Shown here in pieces: positions 49,852 to 61,735 of a stretch of DNA of 64,000 nt. A program made the translations under genes and the position numbers. The stretch's first letter is position 1. The number at the start of each line of letters is the position of its first letter. The notes beneath the pieces are model-generated. The model had not been told where the DNA came from. It saw nothing but the letters and a program-made list of their open reading frames with translations, and did not search any database. The stretch is from Pratylenchus scribneri (lineage: Eukaryota > Nematoda > Chromadorea > Rhabditida > Pratylenchidae): positions 1 through 64,000 of the forward strand of contig JAQSEB010000151.1 of NCBI GenBank assembly GCA_030063045.1, read 5' to 3'.

Positions 49852-52800
49852 TCAACATTTTACATCTCCTAAAAAGTCGATTCTTGGATCAAGCGGTTGC
49901 CTTTTATCCACGAAGAAATAACGTTGTAGCCAAAAGCGGGGATGCCGACTTCGATCATAGCGTGAAATGAAATTGTTGCTAATGTTGGACGATGAAGAAG
50001 AATCTTAATATATTAGAAAATAAATATATAATAAATTAAATATTTGGTGTTATATTTTGCCATTTTTATAAAAATTAAGAAAATTGGGAATATCGGTTTC
50101 CGTTTTCAAATTTTGAACAACCCTAAAATCATCATTTAATTCCCTAGAAAATTTAGAAGTTAAGACAGGCGAAAGCTATCCTATGAAAGAAATGATTTCC
50201 TTCAGATTTATTAATTAATTGGACATAAACATAAGTAGATAACCTCTGATAGTTGTGAGAAAAATTATAACCAAAAATGAGAAAAATCAGGTTCGGACAA
50301 TTTTTTTTACATAAATTTCTAGTTAATACTCGAGAATAACTAATTTATTTTGTAGAACAATAATTGAAATATTGATTAGTTCTCAAAATTCGATTACCCA
50401 AACAAATAAAGCAAACCTATATATTAAAAAATCTACATATAATCATTTATATTAAAAATTATTAAAATTTACTCTAATTTTCATCATCGAAATAATTTAT
50501 AAAATTTAATTTATTTTTAATAGTAATATTAATACTTTTATTTTGTTGTTGTTGTTGTAATCGAACAAGTGTTTCATGATCGCCATTGCTGTTCAGCAAA
50601 TTCAACGCCGTTTGATCATAAAGATGGCAAAAGTGAAAGCCACGAGGGGTGCATAAAATGATTGGATTGAATGTCCATTTTGCGCAATTTATTGTGCTAG
50701 GTTCAATCACATCAATGCACTCTTTGGTCAATGCGCAAAGGACGGCCCTAAAATTGCGTTTTAAAGGACTTTAATTATTTAATTTTAAATTTAATTCATT
50801 AAAAATTAATTTTTATAAAAGCAATAGAATAATTATCGATGAAAATTTTGATTATTGGGAAATGTATATTCTTAACGGATGGTATTAATTTACCAAAAAA
50901 GATGTATATGATATCAAAATAATTAAAATGTTAAATATTTTATCCTTTATCTACATTCTCAAGACATAAACTATTGGATTGAATTCATGAAGACTAGAGC
51001 TGGGTCCGACTCCGACTCCGGCTCCGACTCCGACTCCAACTCCGACTCCGCTCCGGAGCTGGAGTCGGAGTCGGAGTCAAAAATTGAAAAGGTCGGAGTC
51101 CGGAGTCGGAGCTGGAGTCAAAATTTTCAAAGGTCGAAGTTGGGAGTCGGAGTCAAAAATTTTGAGCGACTCCGGACTCCGGTCGACTCCGGATTTTTAT
51201 TTTAAAAAATTGTATTTTTTACCGAATTTTTAAAAAATTTCCCTTTTCAATTTTTTTAAAATTAAAATTTTTTGGTTTATTTTGACTAAAATTGAAATTT
51301 TCATACCGAAATTATATCATTTTCGGAAATAGATGTTAATTTTACACAAAAATGCCTTGAGCCAAATCGAAATTAATTTAAAAAAAGTTTCTGCGGAGTC
51401 AAACTCCGGAGTCGGAGTCGAGCTTTAGAACGACTCCGGAGCTGGAGTCGGAGTCAAAAATTGGAAAGCCTGGAGTCCGGAGTCGGAGCTAAATTTTTGA
51501 AAGGACGGAGTCCGGAGTCGGAGTCGGAGTTAAGATTTATGAGAAGCACAGCTCTGATGAAGACTCATCGAATGGTTCATAAATTGGCATGTTTAAGCTC
51601 AAAATTAAATGAATTTAAAATTATTTAAGCTTGCATATTTGGTTCAAAACTCTTTATTTAATTTTATTCTAAATCATATAATCAAATGATGCATTTTATG
51701 AGATTTATTGATTAATATGAGCTTAAATTTTATGGGTTGGGTCTTGAATAATTTACTGAACCGTTACAATCTTTATCGCAATTTCAAGGTTTTCAGCAAA
51801 CTAGATATTTTACATTAATTATTATTTTTTATCAAAATCCTTTTAGCAAAATTTATTCTAGAGAAAAACTTTGACCCTCACCATTTCATAATTCGCCGAG
51901 TGTATTCACTCCGATGGGCAATAATCAAACTGGCTTCCTCCACTGTGTTTGTCGAATTTGGGTCGATCGCATTCGTGTAGTCCGGGAAGAATTCATAAGT
52001 TTCTGGCATAATTAAAAATGATCAAAAAACATCATTTTACCCTTAAATGTTTGGAATTTGATGGAATAGCTCGTCTCGGATGGCATTTGGAATGGACTGA
52101 TCCTTCCGGCATCAATTTCCTCCAAAAAGGCATTAAACGGTTCTTTTTCTCTATAATTGACGGATGTGTCTTCGTAGATCACCGTATCATATTCGGCCAA
52201 TACTTCCTTAGAACGGGGAAAATTTATTTTATATTTTTCTCTTTATTTCTAATTATTTAAATTTTAAATTGAATAAATCTCGTAAAATCTCACAGCGAGA
52301 ATGAGAATTTTCCATGAAAATATTTCAACATCTCGAACTTCTTTTGGCAATAATGAATAATTAAATTGACGCCATTCAAGACCACAAACTTGTCGCAATT
52401 CCCACATCTGTGCACAAATTTAAATAGAAAAATATAAAATATTTAATTAAAATTTTTATTAAAATAAATAAAAAATTTCTTTTACAAAAAATTTTAATTT
52501 TTTACCATTTTAGGATTTCCACTAATTTCGCCCAAATCATAGCCAATCACTTTTTGTTCTCGCCCAAATGTCTTTTTAATGCTGTGAAGTGCGCGTCGTA
52601 AATATGGGAAATATGGGGCATTGGCGGCCACCAAAAAGACAGCGCCTTTGCCAATTTTTTTAGTCTTAATTTTGTATAATTATTTTTTTTAAATTTATTT
52701 CCTTACCGGAACTTTATCCTTATATTCTTGTTCATCCGATAATTTTAGCTTCTTTAAAAGAGAAACTGCCTCACATGAAAATTTCCTTGCCTTCAAAATG

Positions 52801-53153
52801 TGCTGAGCATCCACTCCAAATGTACGATACAACATCTTGAAAAGAAATTTAAGAAATTTAAATTTTTTGTTTCGATAATATTTTCTTAAAATTTAAAATT
52901 TTTTCATAAAAAATTGATATAATATTATCAGTTTTATTTATTTTTATTAAAATTTTATTATATTTATATTTTTATATATTTTTAAATTTAAAAAACTTGC
53001 ATGCTCATGGTCACAAAATTCGGTATCCGCTTTGTCCACAAATTTTGCATTTTTTCCTCCACCAATTATTGCATTTCTCATTGGAATTATCCAAAGGAGA
53101 AGAAGAAGGAAATGTGGAAAATAATTGCAAAAATGGTGATTATTCATAATCAT
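49852..53153 (-). CDS. DUF1647-type glycosyltransferase-like membrane protein
   Basis: Eight exons: 53153-53001, 52835-52707, 52664-52506, 52407-52294, 52206-52041, 52002-51882, 50747-50536, 50003-49852 (401 aa). It resembles nematode DUF1647 proteins: GAVFLVAANAPYFPYLRRAL, then KVIGYDLGEISGNP, LEWRQFNYSLLPKEVRDVEI (cf. the family's Y-R-K-F-N motif), WKILILAEVLAEYDTVIYED (cf. the usual W-x-D site), EEASLIIAHR, and a C-terminal HLYDQTALNLL block. The N-terminal hydrophobic stretch (FPHFLLLLLWIIPM) suggests a Golgi/ER type II signal anchor. Donor substrate unknown. The phase works only if intron 1 has a GC donor (CAT/GCAAGT). Exon 7 can also run to a stop at 50474, giving a different C-terminus. 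Confidence 0.72.
50995..51556. mobile_element. 562-bp hAT-type MITE rich in GACTCC/GGAGTC repeats, in DUF1647 intron
   Basis: Ends TAGAGCTG and CAGCTCTG, flanked by the 8-bp duplication ATGAAGAC (50987-50994, 51557-51564). Subterminal arrays of GACTCC / GGAGTC hexamers face inward from both ends. The apparent Ser/Asp/Glu-rich reading frame at 50987-51205 is a by-product of those hexamers. Confidence 0.96.
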
Positions 53154-53766
53154 AATATTTAAAATTTTTATTTGTTTTAAAACAAAATCTATTATTAAGA
53201 AAATTCCCTGGAGGCAAAAAGGCAATATAAAAATAATAAAATAATAATAAAATTATTTTGGTGAATAAATGTTTGGCTTGGTCTTAAAATCGAAAGAAGG
53301 TAGTATGTAATAATAAGAAAAGACAAAATTTCAAAAAAAATTAATCCAATTTTCTCGTTGGCCACGCGCAAACCAATTAAAAATTTTGGTGATGATGATC
53401 GAATGAATTGTGAATTATTACAAAGGAGGCAACCTTCGACTTGAAAAGAAAGGAATCAATTCCATTCATATTCGTCGCCACTGCCCAAAAGGCAGAGAAC
53501 AATTTTCTTTCAATCTTTGCAATTACGTAACAAAAAAAGAAAAAATAAATTTTTATTTTTACACACCTCAAAAGGACTGATTCGCATTTTATATTAAAAA
53601 GCTTGTTAAAAATTTGTACAAAAATAAATTAGGCAGAGATGAGTTGTGTAGTGATTGTAAAAAAGATGCCATTTATTTATCCATTAAATCATATTAAAAT
53701 TTATAGATAAAAATTTTTATTGTCAAAAATGTTGAATTTTTGAGTCCATAATTTGTGCTTCTTCAA
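53154..53766. other. Intergenic, no gene supported
   Basis: A 64-codon minus-strand frame (53377-53571) has fair composition (FSAFWAVATNMNGIDSFLFK) but no domain and no phase-matched partner. It may be 5' UTR or a lost exon of the DUF1647 gene. Confidence 0.35.
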
Positions 53767-54059
53767 TTAGCCTTCAATGCAATATGCAAAGTGCAATTCA
53801 TCGGCATAATAACAGAACCAATTTTTGGGGCAGTTTGAGTCATTCATGCAAGGCATCAAATTCCCCGCAGGCAAGCATTTTTGATCACAAAGGAAATCTA
53901 TACAGCACCCATTATTTGGGCAGTCAGAATCAAAATCGCAGGCCTACAAATTCAAAGAAAATGAAAATTTTTATTTTTTTAAAATACATTTAGCATTCCG
54001 AGTAGGTAGAATGAGGCCAAAATAAATGATGTGAAGAAAAATAGGCTCAAATTTAACAT
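53767..54059 (-). CDS. Small secreted cysteine-rich peptide, copy A
   Basis: Two exons, both phase 0: 54059-53988 and 53943-53767 (82 aa). Exon 1 is a signal peptide (MLNLSLFFFTSFIL...). The mature part has two repeated modules: C-x5-C-P-N-N-x-C-C with C-D-Q-K-C, then C-x5-C-P-K-N-W-F-C and a terminal C, 10 cysteines in total. The spacing suggests a short WAP/EB-like disulphide-rich fold. The function cannot be told from sequence. The paralogue lies 0.6 kb upstream on the same strand with the same two-exon design. Confidence 0.72.
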
Positions 54060-54671
54060 TTTTTTATGAGATAAAAAAACGATTAAATTTATCAAATTGA
54101 TTAAAATAGCTTTAGCTTTTAAATAAAATAAATAAAATTTGATGGATTGAAAATTTAAAAACGATTTATTTCTTAAACAATATTCATTCCTTTTAAATTT
54201 AAATAATGGAGAGAGGAAAGTGATACATTAAAAGATTGAATATTAATGAATAATAACATTTTCAAATTAAATTATCTTTTTAAATATTTTCGTTTTTTCT
54301 ATCCCCAATTCAAATGAGTGTAAAAAGAATTTCTGGTGCCAAAAAAATTAAGTTAACAAAGACAAATTAATATTATATTGGTTCCTAATTTCCATTCACT
54401 ATAACAAATGAACAGATAGATGTTATATATTTAATTATATATTATTATTTATTATGTAAAGCTTAAAGCAAAACTGTTTTTTTTTCAATGTCAGATTTAC
54501 TACTCTGCATTGCATTTAAAAAACTTTTTTTTTTAAAAATAAGTTTAAAAAATATTTAAAAATTTTTTCTTGAAAGGATTGTTTTCTATTGTAGTAGTTA
54601 ATTTTATTTAATACAATTGGAATATTTGATCAAATAATAAATCTTTGTCAATCTGCCTTCTTTCATTTAGT
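54060..54671. other. Spacer between the two cysteine-rich genes
   Basis: AT-rich DNA containing the 5' flank of copy A and 3' flank of copy B. No further gene seen. Confidence 0.35.
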
Positions 54672-54979
54672 TCAACGCTTTGCACTTTCACGGCATAATC
54701 CCACAACGCCAGATGTTTTCTTAGGGCAGAACCAGTTTTTGGGGCATTGTGAATCATCATTGCAAAATATTTCAGTCACCGTAGGCTCGCATTTCTGGCG
54801 ACACCAACATTGACAACACCAATTTTTTGGACATTCGAAATCAAATTTGCAGTTGCAGGCCTTAAAATACCAGGAAAATGCAATTTAATTTTAAAATTAT
54901 TTTATTTTACGATCACAATCAGCACAGAGAATGATGTCAAAAGAATTATTGTGAAGAAAAATAAGCGCAAATTTATCAT
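54672..54979 (-). CDS. Small secreted cysteine-rich peptide, copy B
   Basis: Two exons, both phase 0: 54979-54911 and 54860-54672 (85 aa). Signal peptide MINLRLFFFTIILLTSF... then ACNCKFDFECPKNWCCQC, C-R-Q-K-C, and a second C-N-D-D-S-Q-C-P-K-N-W-F-C module, 12 cysteines in all. Paralogous to the gene at 53767-54059: the CPKNWFC and CxQKC motifs and the intron position are shared. Compared with copy A it gains C-x-C pairs at the start and in the CCQCWC stretch. Secreted; role unknown. Confidence 0.72.
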
Positions 54980-55045
54980 TTTATTTTTGAAATAGAGAAG
55001 CTTTAAAAACTAATATAAAATTTGGGGATTGAAAAAGTGAATACA

Positions 55046-56146
55046 TTATTTCTTTAAATAATATACATTGCATTTTAAATGTTGGTGATAGGAGGGTGCT
55101 GCATTGAAAATATGAATATTATTAATGTTAATAATTTGAAATTGAATTTTGTCATCGTCCTTCGATTTAATATATTCTAGCTTCGTCGTTTCTTCTTTCC
55201 AAAATGTTTCCCAAATGTGTAGAATGATGTAAAAGCACCAGCTTGAATGTTGTATACCCACGATCAGAATATAAAAGAAAAATGCCATAAAATTGAATTG
55301 TTTTTGATCAACTAAAATTCATAAATAAAATTAAATAATTTACAAAAATTGTACTCACTTTTTCCAGTAGGTGCCGATTTATAATATTGATGAAAAGACA
55401 TCCATTCTGTGAGAAGAGTGAAAGCATTAGCCAATAAAAGGTTAGAAAGACCAAATAATGGAATAAACGTCCCCTTTGGAACAATTATCTAAAAAATGTA
55501 AATTATTTTTCTAAAAGTGTTTTGTAAAATATACCATTGGTTCCCAACTTAAATAAAAAATTTGAAGAATGATGAACGGTACAATTGTAAAAATATAAAT
55601 TAACGACCAGTAGGAGAAATTTGTATGTAAATTATATAAAACACCAAAGATGAGGCCAATTCCGCCTACTAAAAATTTTAAAATTTTATGGCAAATTAGA
55701 GAATTATTTTTTTCTTACATGCGATGATTCTTCGAATTATCTCATTTTGAGGCCCCTCATACAATTGATGCTGTTGCTGGAAGAAAAAAAAACAATTGAA
55801 AAAATTCTTTTACAATACAATACTTTAAATTGAAAACAATAGCAAATAAATGCAGCGCCAACGATATGAATAAAAGCCATGAAACACTTTAATTTGTCAT
55901 AGTTTTAAAAGAAATAATATATTAATGTGTATTCTTTCACTCACGAAATGGATGATTATATTGAATGGAGATGGAAAATACATGTAGAGCAACCAAATGT
56001 TTAACATTAATAGCATATATAAAACGCTCAAGCAGCAAGATAGCTTCCTCTCACTTTTATTATTTGATTTTTTATTTGAAAATGATAGTTAAAATTTCAT
56101 ACCTTTTTAATAGTTTTAATAGGATGTTTTTGAAAAAAGCCAGCAT
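55046..56146 (-). CDS. Six-TM membrane protein, possibly FRAG1/DRAM/Sfk1-like
   Basis: Seven exons in consistent phase: 56146-56103, 56053-55945, 55886-55824, 55776-55719, 55668-55535, 55488-55359, 55311-55046 (267 aa). Six hydrophobic segments are visible: LSVLYMLLMLNIWLLYMYF; CFMAFIHIVGAAFICYCF; IIALGGIGLIFGVLY; WSLIYIFTIVPFIILQIFYL; FIPLFGLSNLLLANAFTL; FMAFFFYILIVGIQHSSW. Between TM2 and TM3 lies FKQQHQLYEGPQNEIIRR, and a TEWMSF motif follows TM5. The six-TM plan with K-Q-x-H and EW landmarks is reminiscent of DRAM/FRAG1 autophagy or lipid-remodelling proteins, but the match is weak. The C-terminal tail is hydrophilic and ends at 55046. Confidence 0.62.
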
Positions 56147-57756
56147 TATTTGAAAAAATATTCCGTGTTGGAAATGGAAATATAAGATATTGAATTTATC
56201 TTTTAGATAAAAGAATCTACAAATAAATATTTTAAAAAAGTAATACAAAATTACAAAATTTTTAATTAATATTTTGGAGTAATTTTGACGATATTTTGGA
56301 TTTATTTTAGTTGATTAAATTAAAATTTTTTCTAAATTATTTTATAGTGTCTAATAGCGTAATTAGATAATCACTTATTTGTATTTTTGGGATTAGGCTA
56401 AAAATTATTGATTAAAATTCCATATTAAGCTGTAAAATTCAAGTTGACATCATGAGAATTACAATCCTATTTATACTCATTTTAGATTTTAATACTAAAT
56501 TTTATATATGTTATTATTGACGTCAACAAAAATGGAAACAAATATTCCAAATTATTACTAATTTTTTTACAACAATAAATCATATTTTTCAATTTTTTTA
56601 TTCATATTTTTAGCTATTCGTCATCGGAATGTCATTGCATTTTGTATTGTTTCGCGTCTTTCACGGCTTTCCGATGATGAATCAACCATTTTTCATTTTT
56701 TGATTTGACATTTTCAATTCAAATTCCCAAATAGCAAAAATTTCATGGAATTTATGCGTATGGGGTGAGTCCACAAAAGACAAAGGGCTTTGCTAATATG
56801 GGCGAATCTCCAATTCTGCAATTATGGGCATGTCCACATTTATATAAATAAAAATTCGTGGTTTTCTCTATGTTCTTAAAGATGAAATAAGCGGAATTAT
56901 TGCACTTGAGGGTTTTCACGAGTGCTGGTGCTGATCACGATTGTATAAATGGTTTTTTGATTTGGCCAAGTTCTGTGCAGGTTTCTCATAAGATATGGCC
57001 AAGTTTCTTAGCTCAAACATTATTCGCTATGACATTTCAATATGGAATAATTTTGAAATTATTAATAATTATAAATTCCCTCTTTAATTTATCCAAAAAT
57101 TTTAGACATTATACAAGCTTAAAATTTTCATCATTGATTAGGTGGCAATTCCTAATCAATATTAATATTCCAACTTATTTAAGTAAAAATATTTTTTTTA
57201 GTCATTTTATATGCACTGAAGTTGAGGCCGAAGCCAAGTTGGTTCGTTTACATTAGTCGATTATTTGTTCACCACAGATAGATGGTTTACCCTCTTCTCA
57301 ATTTTTATCCGTGTCATTTTCCTCTCAATGGTGTTTTTTCATTAAATTATTAATCGCCTAGGAAAAACTACTGTTGAGTCAGAGGACGGCAAAAAATTTC
57401 TTTGACGACGTCAAATCTTAATTTCTGATCCGTTCTCTCGACAAAAATTTGACTTGGATCCATTTCAGAGTCTTAAATTTGCGACTTTTTAAAAATCGAA
57501 TCAAATCCCCAGTTGATATTTATCAATATAACTTCAACTCACAATCCCGAAAACATTAGAACACTGATTGGATAAAAATGTGGAAAAAAATAGTTGAGGA
57601 AGAAATTCAGAATTGATATGAATTCGATTTGGGAATTGGGAGTGCAATGAAGAGACATTATGGAAGATAAAAATATAGAGATAATAGAACATAATCAGCC
57701 AAATATGCAATGAAAGATAAGGAAATTCTTTAATTGCACACCGTTTGTGAATTCTC
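56147..57756. other. Intergenic, no gene supported
   Basis: AT-rich, with some higher-GC patches (56630-56700, 56880-57010). A 118-codon plus-strand frame at 56900 has no domain and no partner exon. Palindromic GATTAGG...CCTAATC occurs at ~57138. Confidence 0.35.
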
Positions 57757-58521
57757 TCAAGCATGTGGCAATTTTACAAATTTGCGGAAAATTTCATCCT
57801 TTTGAACATCCTCAAATGGAGTGATTTTGTCCACTGACTTAGCATATTGCACCAGAGAAGCAAAATTTGTTGGCCAATTCGCGATTGATAGCAGCTTCTC
57901 TCTCTCTGGCTCTTCTACAATTGCCATCACAAAGGCAAATGTGAAATGCATACAGGTATAGTCAGGTTCACTGCCATTGTACACTAAACTGCGACCATTA
58001 ATCAGTTTGATTGCAATTTCCTTCATTTTCTCAATTGTCATCGGTTTGGTGCGAACGGTGGTGTGCACAAATCCTTCTTTGTTGTAAAAGGCTCGGTTTC
58101 TGATTCGGCCAGTTTGTTCCATGAATTCTTCCTTCAAATTTTTGTCCACCACATAATTTTTTTTCTCCTCCGATTTAAATACATTAAGGCCAGCTTTGGT
58201 GAAATGGACTTAAAAAAATTAGTGAAGAAATTGTTTATTCTTATTATTTTTCTAATTAATGCAATAAAAAAAACATACATCGTATCACTTCTTTATCTCC
58301 AATCGAAAGGGCAACCATTGCATGGCCTTCGAAGAGTAATTCGAAGAAATGTTTATTCAGGTCTAATGTCTCGCCCGGTAATTTCCATCTAGGGTCAGTG
58401 AGGCCGAGAGTATTCGCAAGTGTCCAAATGTCCATCTCATCCAATTCGGGCACATTGAATTTGTTAAGTGAAATTTTTGCACTTTTATTATGATTGAGGT
58501 CATGTTTTTCTTTGGGAATAT
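57757..58521 (-). CDS. LRAT-like (NlpC/P60 superfamily) domain protein, 5' end uncertain
   Basis: Two certain exons: 58521-58279 and 58208-57757, joined in phase. The protein reads DIPKEKHDLNHNK... LDEMDIWTLANTLG... FFELLFEGHAMVALSIGDKEVIRFHF, then a Lys/Glu-rich segment and NGRSLVYNGSEPDYTCMHFTFAFVMAI. GHAMVALSIGD resembles the His strand of LRAT/H-rev107 proteins, and TCMHF resembles their NCEHF nucleophile motif, so a lipid acyltransferase or phospholipase-like fold is possible. This is my inference from two short motifs. Exon 1 begins after an acceptor (GGCAACAG) in phase 1, so it needs an upstream exon; the candidate is the gene at 61736-62801. Confidence 0.55.
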
Positions 58522-58761
58522 CTGTTGCCAGCAGAAAGGAAAAATTTCAAATGCTTATTATCAAAATAAAAGAAATGATGACTAATATGTTATGTTTTCT
58601 CATTTATAAAAAAGTTTAAAATAAACATATTTTTGGCCTAATATAGAAATGAGGTGAAATTTGCAGAAAAATTCTTCACTGTGCTTCGGATTTGCCAGCT
58701 TCATTTCTATGAAATTTTTGAATTTTTATTTACGACATTTTTTATTCTATATATATATAAA

Positions 58762-58802
58762 CTAGCTCAGGAGTTCGCCCTACGGGCGAACTCCTGAGCT
58801 AG
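58762..58802. repeat. Perfect 19-bp hairpin, 3-base loop
   Basis: Arms 58762-58780 and 58784-58802 are exact reverse complements (CTAGCTCAGGAG... on one side) around the loop TAC. It is GC-rich in AT-rich surroundings and flanked by a TATATATATA run. It may be the tip of a degraded mobile element. Confidence 0.95.
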
Positions 58803-58940
58803 GCACAATAATTAACAACAATCATGCTAAATATGCAAAAAGTTTTATTTTTAATTCAGATTTCTGATTTTTTTATTATTTTTAAATTCTGATTTTGTTA
58901 CTTTCCTTTTTTTGGGAGGAGGGGTGGGGCATAAAGATTA

Positions 58941-61172
58941 TCAGGGGGAAAGACCTATAATATATAATAGGATGATTAAGAAGATGATGATCTTCTTCAT
59001 CATCATATCATTTTCATCCTCATCTTCATCATCATCTTCATCATTATCCTCATCATCTTCATTACTTTCTTTATCTTCATCACCATTCTCATCTTCATCA
59101 TCATCATTATCCTCATCTTCATCACCTTGTTCATCTTCATCATTATTATCATCTTCATCATCTTCACCCTCTTCATAATCGTCATCATTTTCCTCATCTT
59201 CATCTTCATCATCCTCTCATTCTCGTCTTCATCACCTTGTTCATCTTCATCATTATTATCATCTTCATGATCTTCACCCTCTTCATCATCGTCATCATTT
59301 TCCTCATCTTCATCTTCATCATCCTCTCATCCTCATCTTCATTATCCACCCATTCTCATCTTCATCCTCTCATTCTCATCATCATACTCATCTTCATCAC
59401 ATCATCCTTATCTGCATCATCATTTCATCTTCATCATCCTCATTCTACATCTTCAATCATCAACCCCTTCTTCATCCTATCATCTTCATCATCCTCTCAT
59501 CTTCAGTTTCATCATCCTCTCATTCTCGTTTTCATCATCATCATTATCCTCATCTTCATCATCTTGTTCATCATCATCATCATAATTTCCTCATCTTCAT
59601 CATAATTATCATTATCCTCATCATCTTCTTCATCATCATCCTCATCTTCATCATCTTCACCCTCTTCATCATCGTCATCATTTTCCTCATCTTCATCTTC
59701 ATCATACTCTCATCTTCATCTTCATTATCCACCCATTCCATCTTCATCCTCTCATTCTCATCATCATACTCATCTTCATCATCATCATCCTTATCTTCAT
59801 CTTCATCATTCTACATCTTCAATCATCAACTCCTTCTTCATCCTCTCATCTTCATCATCTTTATCATCCTCTCATTCTCGTCTTCATCATCATCATCATC
59901 ATCATCATCAGTATCCTCATCTTCATCATCTTGTTCATCATCATCATCATCATAATTTCCCCATCTTCATCATTATTATCATCTTCATCATCATCTCATC
60001 TTCATCATCGTCTTCTTCATCATCTTCATCATCAGTGTTTTCATGATACCAAAATTTTCAATATGATATGATAATGATATGATAGTCAAAACGGTATCAT
60101 TCAAAATGATATGATATGATAATGATAGTGACAATTATCACTATCATATCACTATCATATCATTATCATATCATATTAGCACTATCATTATCATATCATT
60201 TTTCTATCATTATCATTTAGAAAAAACCGAGAAAAATATATTACAAAATCGTCAAAAATTTTTATACCGACATTTCAACAAAATTTTCTTTCCAAATTAA
60301 ATAATTTTCATTTGTTAGATAAATAAGTTTATTTGGATTTCATTTTTTATAAGAATATTGGCTAAAAAAACTTTCTACCGGAATGCTTGAAGAAATTTGA
60401 ATAAATATTTAAGGTCAATATAAAATTTCCCAATCCTTCCAGAAGCTTCCAATGCAAAAAATTTTTTTAAATTTTAAATTATTTAAATTTTGGATTTTTT
60501 AAATTTAATTCAGAATCGTATATGAAAAATTCATTAATGAATATTTAAGAAAGAGAGTTTCATAAGAAAAAATTAGATTGCTTAAAATGCCAATAAAGGT
60601 CCAGGAATAATAATTTAGTCAAAAATTGGAAAAATTTTTTGGAAATTCTTTGAAAAATGGACAAAATTTTAAAAAATTTTTTGAAAATTGCCTGCTTTCA
60701 ACTATCATGATACTATCATGATAGTATCACTTTTTTATGATAGAAAATTTCTCAAAATGATATGATACTGATATGATAGTCAAAGTGCTATCATATCACT
60801 ATCATATCATTATCATATCACTATCATATCATTATCATATCATATTAGCACTATCATGAAAACACTGTTCATCATTATTATCATCTTCATCATCGTCTCA
60901 TCTTCATCATCCTAATCTTCATTATCCTCTCATTCTCATTCTCAACTTCATGCTCTCATTCTCATCATCATTCTCATCTTCATCCTTATCATCTTCATCT
61001 TCATCCTCATCATACCCTCACCATCCTCATCATCTTCCTAATCTTCAGCATCCTATAATTCAAATCTTCATCATCAACATTATCCTCATCTTCACATCTT
61101 CTTAATCCTCATCATCTTCATCGTCATCATCCTAATCATCCTATTATATATTATAGGTCTTGTCGCCCCGAA
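58941..61172. mobile_element. 2.2-kb TIR element carrying a TCATCT/TCATC microsatellite array
   Basis: Matching inverted ends of about 30 bp: GACCTATAATATATAATAGG then ATGATTA at ~58961, and the reverse complement at ~61135-61165. The interior (about 58985-60030 and 60870-61140) is an imperfect array of TCATCT/TCATCA/TCTTCA units interrupted by CTCAT. At 60033 an 835-bp element is inserted. It is the same design as the small element at 42465-42655. Both long open frames and their Ser- or Met/Lys-rich translations are array artefacts. Confidence 0.85.
60033..60867. mobile_element. 835-bp hAT-type element inserted in the microsatellite element
   Basis: Ends CAGTGTTTTCATGAT and its near-reverse TCATGAAAACACTG, flanked by the 8-bp duplication TTCATCAT (60025-60032, 60868-60875). 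Subterminal arrays of ATGATATGATA (both orientations) occupy 60055-60200 and 60710-60855. The middle is AT-rich non-coding. Confidence 0.95.
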
Positions 61173-61735
61173 AAAACATGATGCATCAATATTCTTTCCT
61201 TTTTGCATAAATAAATCATTTTAAAAAATTAAGAAAAGTTAACTGATTAGATGATTTATTGCTATGCTTGAATGCTAATCTATCTGTAAAATGTTTTATT
61301 TAACTTTTATTCACAAATAAATTTATTGCTTTTTGCTTATTTTTAATATTGGAAATTTTTTGGAAAAATCATTGATTTTTAAAAATCATAGATTAGATGA
61401 TGTCTAATCATAAATCTAATGTCAGATTCGTGATCAGCGCCCCCAAATTATCCTTAGAAAGTTGCATCCCGAAATATTAAAACAATTTTTAATTTGGGAC
61501 CCTTTTCTTTACGCTTGCCTTTAAAAATACATAACGCCAAAGATAATTTAAACAATATTTTTTGGGGACAAACCAAAACCAACAGAAAATTATATATAGG
61601 ATAGGCATTTTTTGTTCATGACAAAAGAATGAATGGAGAAAAAAACCGAAAGTAAAATTGGTATAATTTATTTTAATTTCTTGAATGTTTTTTAATTTTT
61701 CACACTTTTAAACTTGCATATCTTGCATTATTTCC

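Noticed and set aside
50987..51205. Ser/Asp/Glu-rich 72-codon frame
   Set aside because: It is the GACTCC/GGAGTC hexamer array of the MITE at 50995-51556.
58912..59605. Poly-Ser, Met/Lys and Phe/Ile-rich frames
   Set aside because: They are translations of the TCATCT microsatellite in all frames.
58941..61172. Regular repeats considered as a CRISPR array
   Set aside because: Units are short, spacerless and microsatellite-like, and the DNA is eukaryotic.
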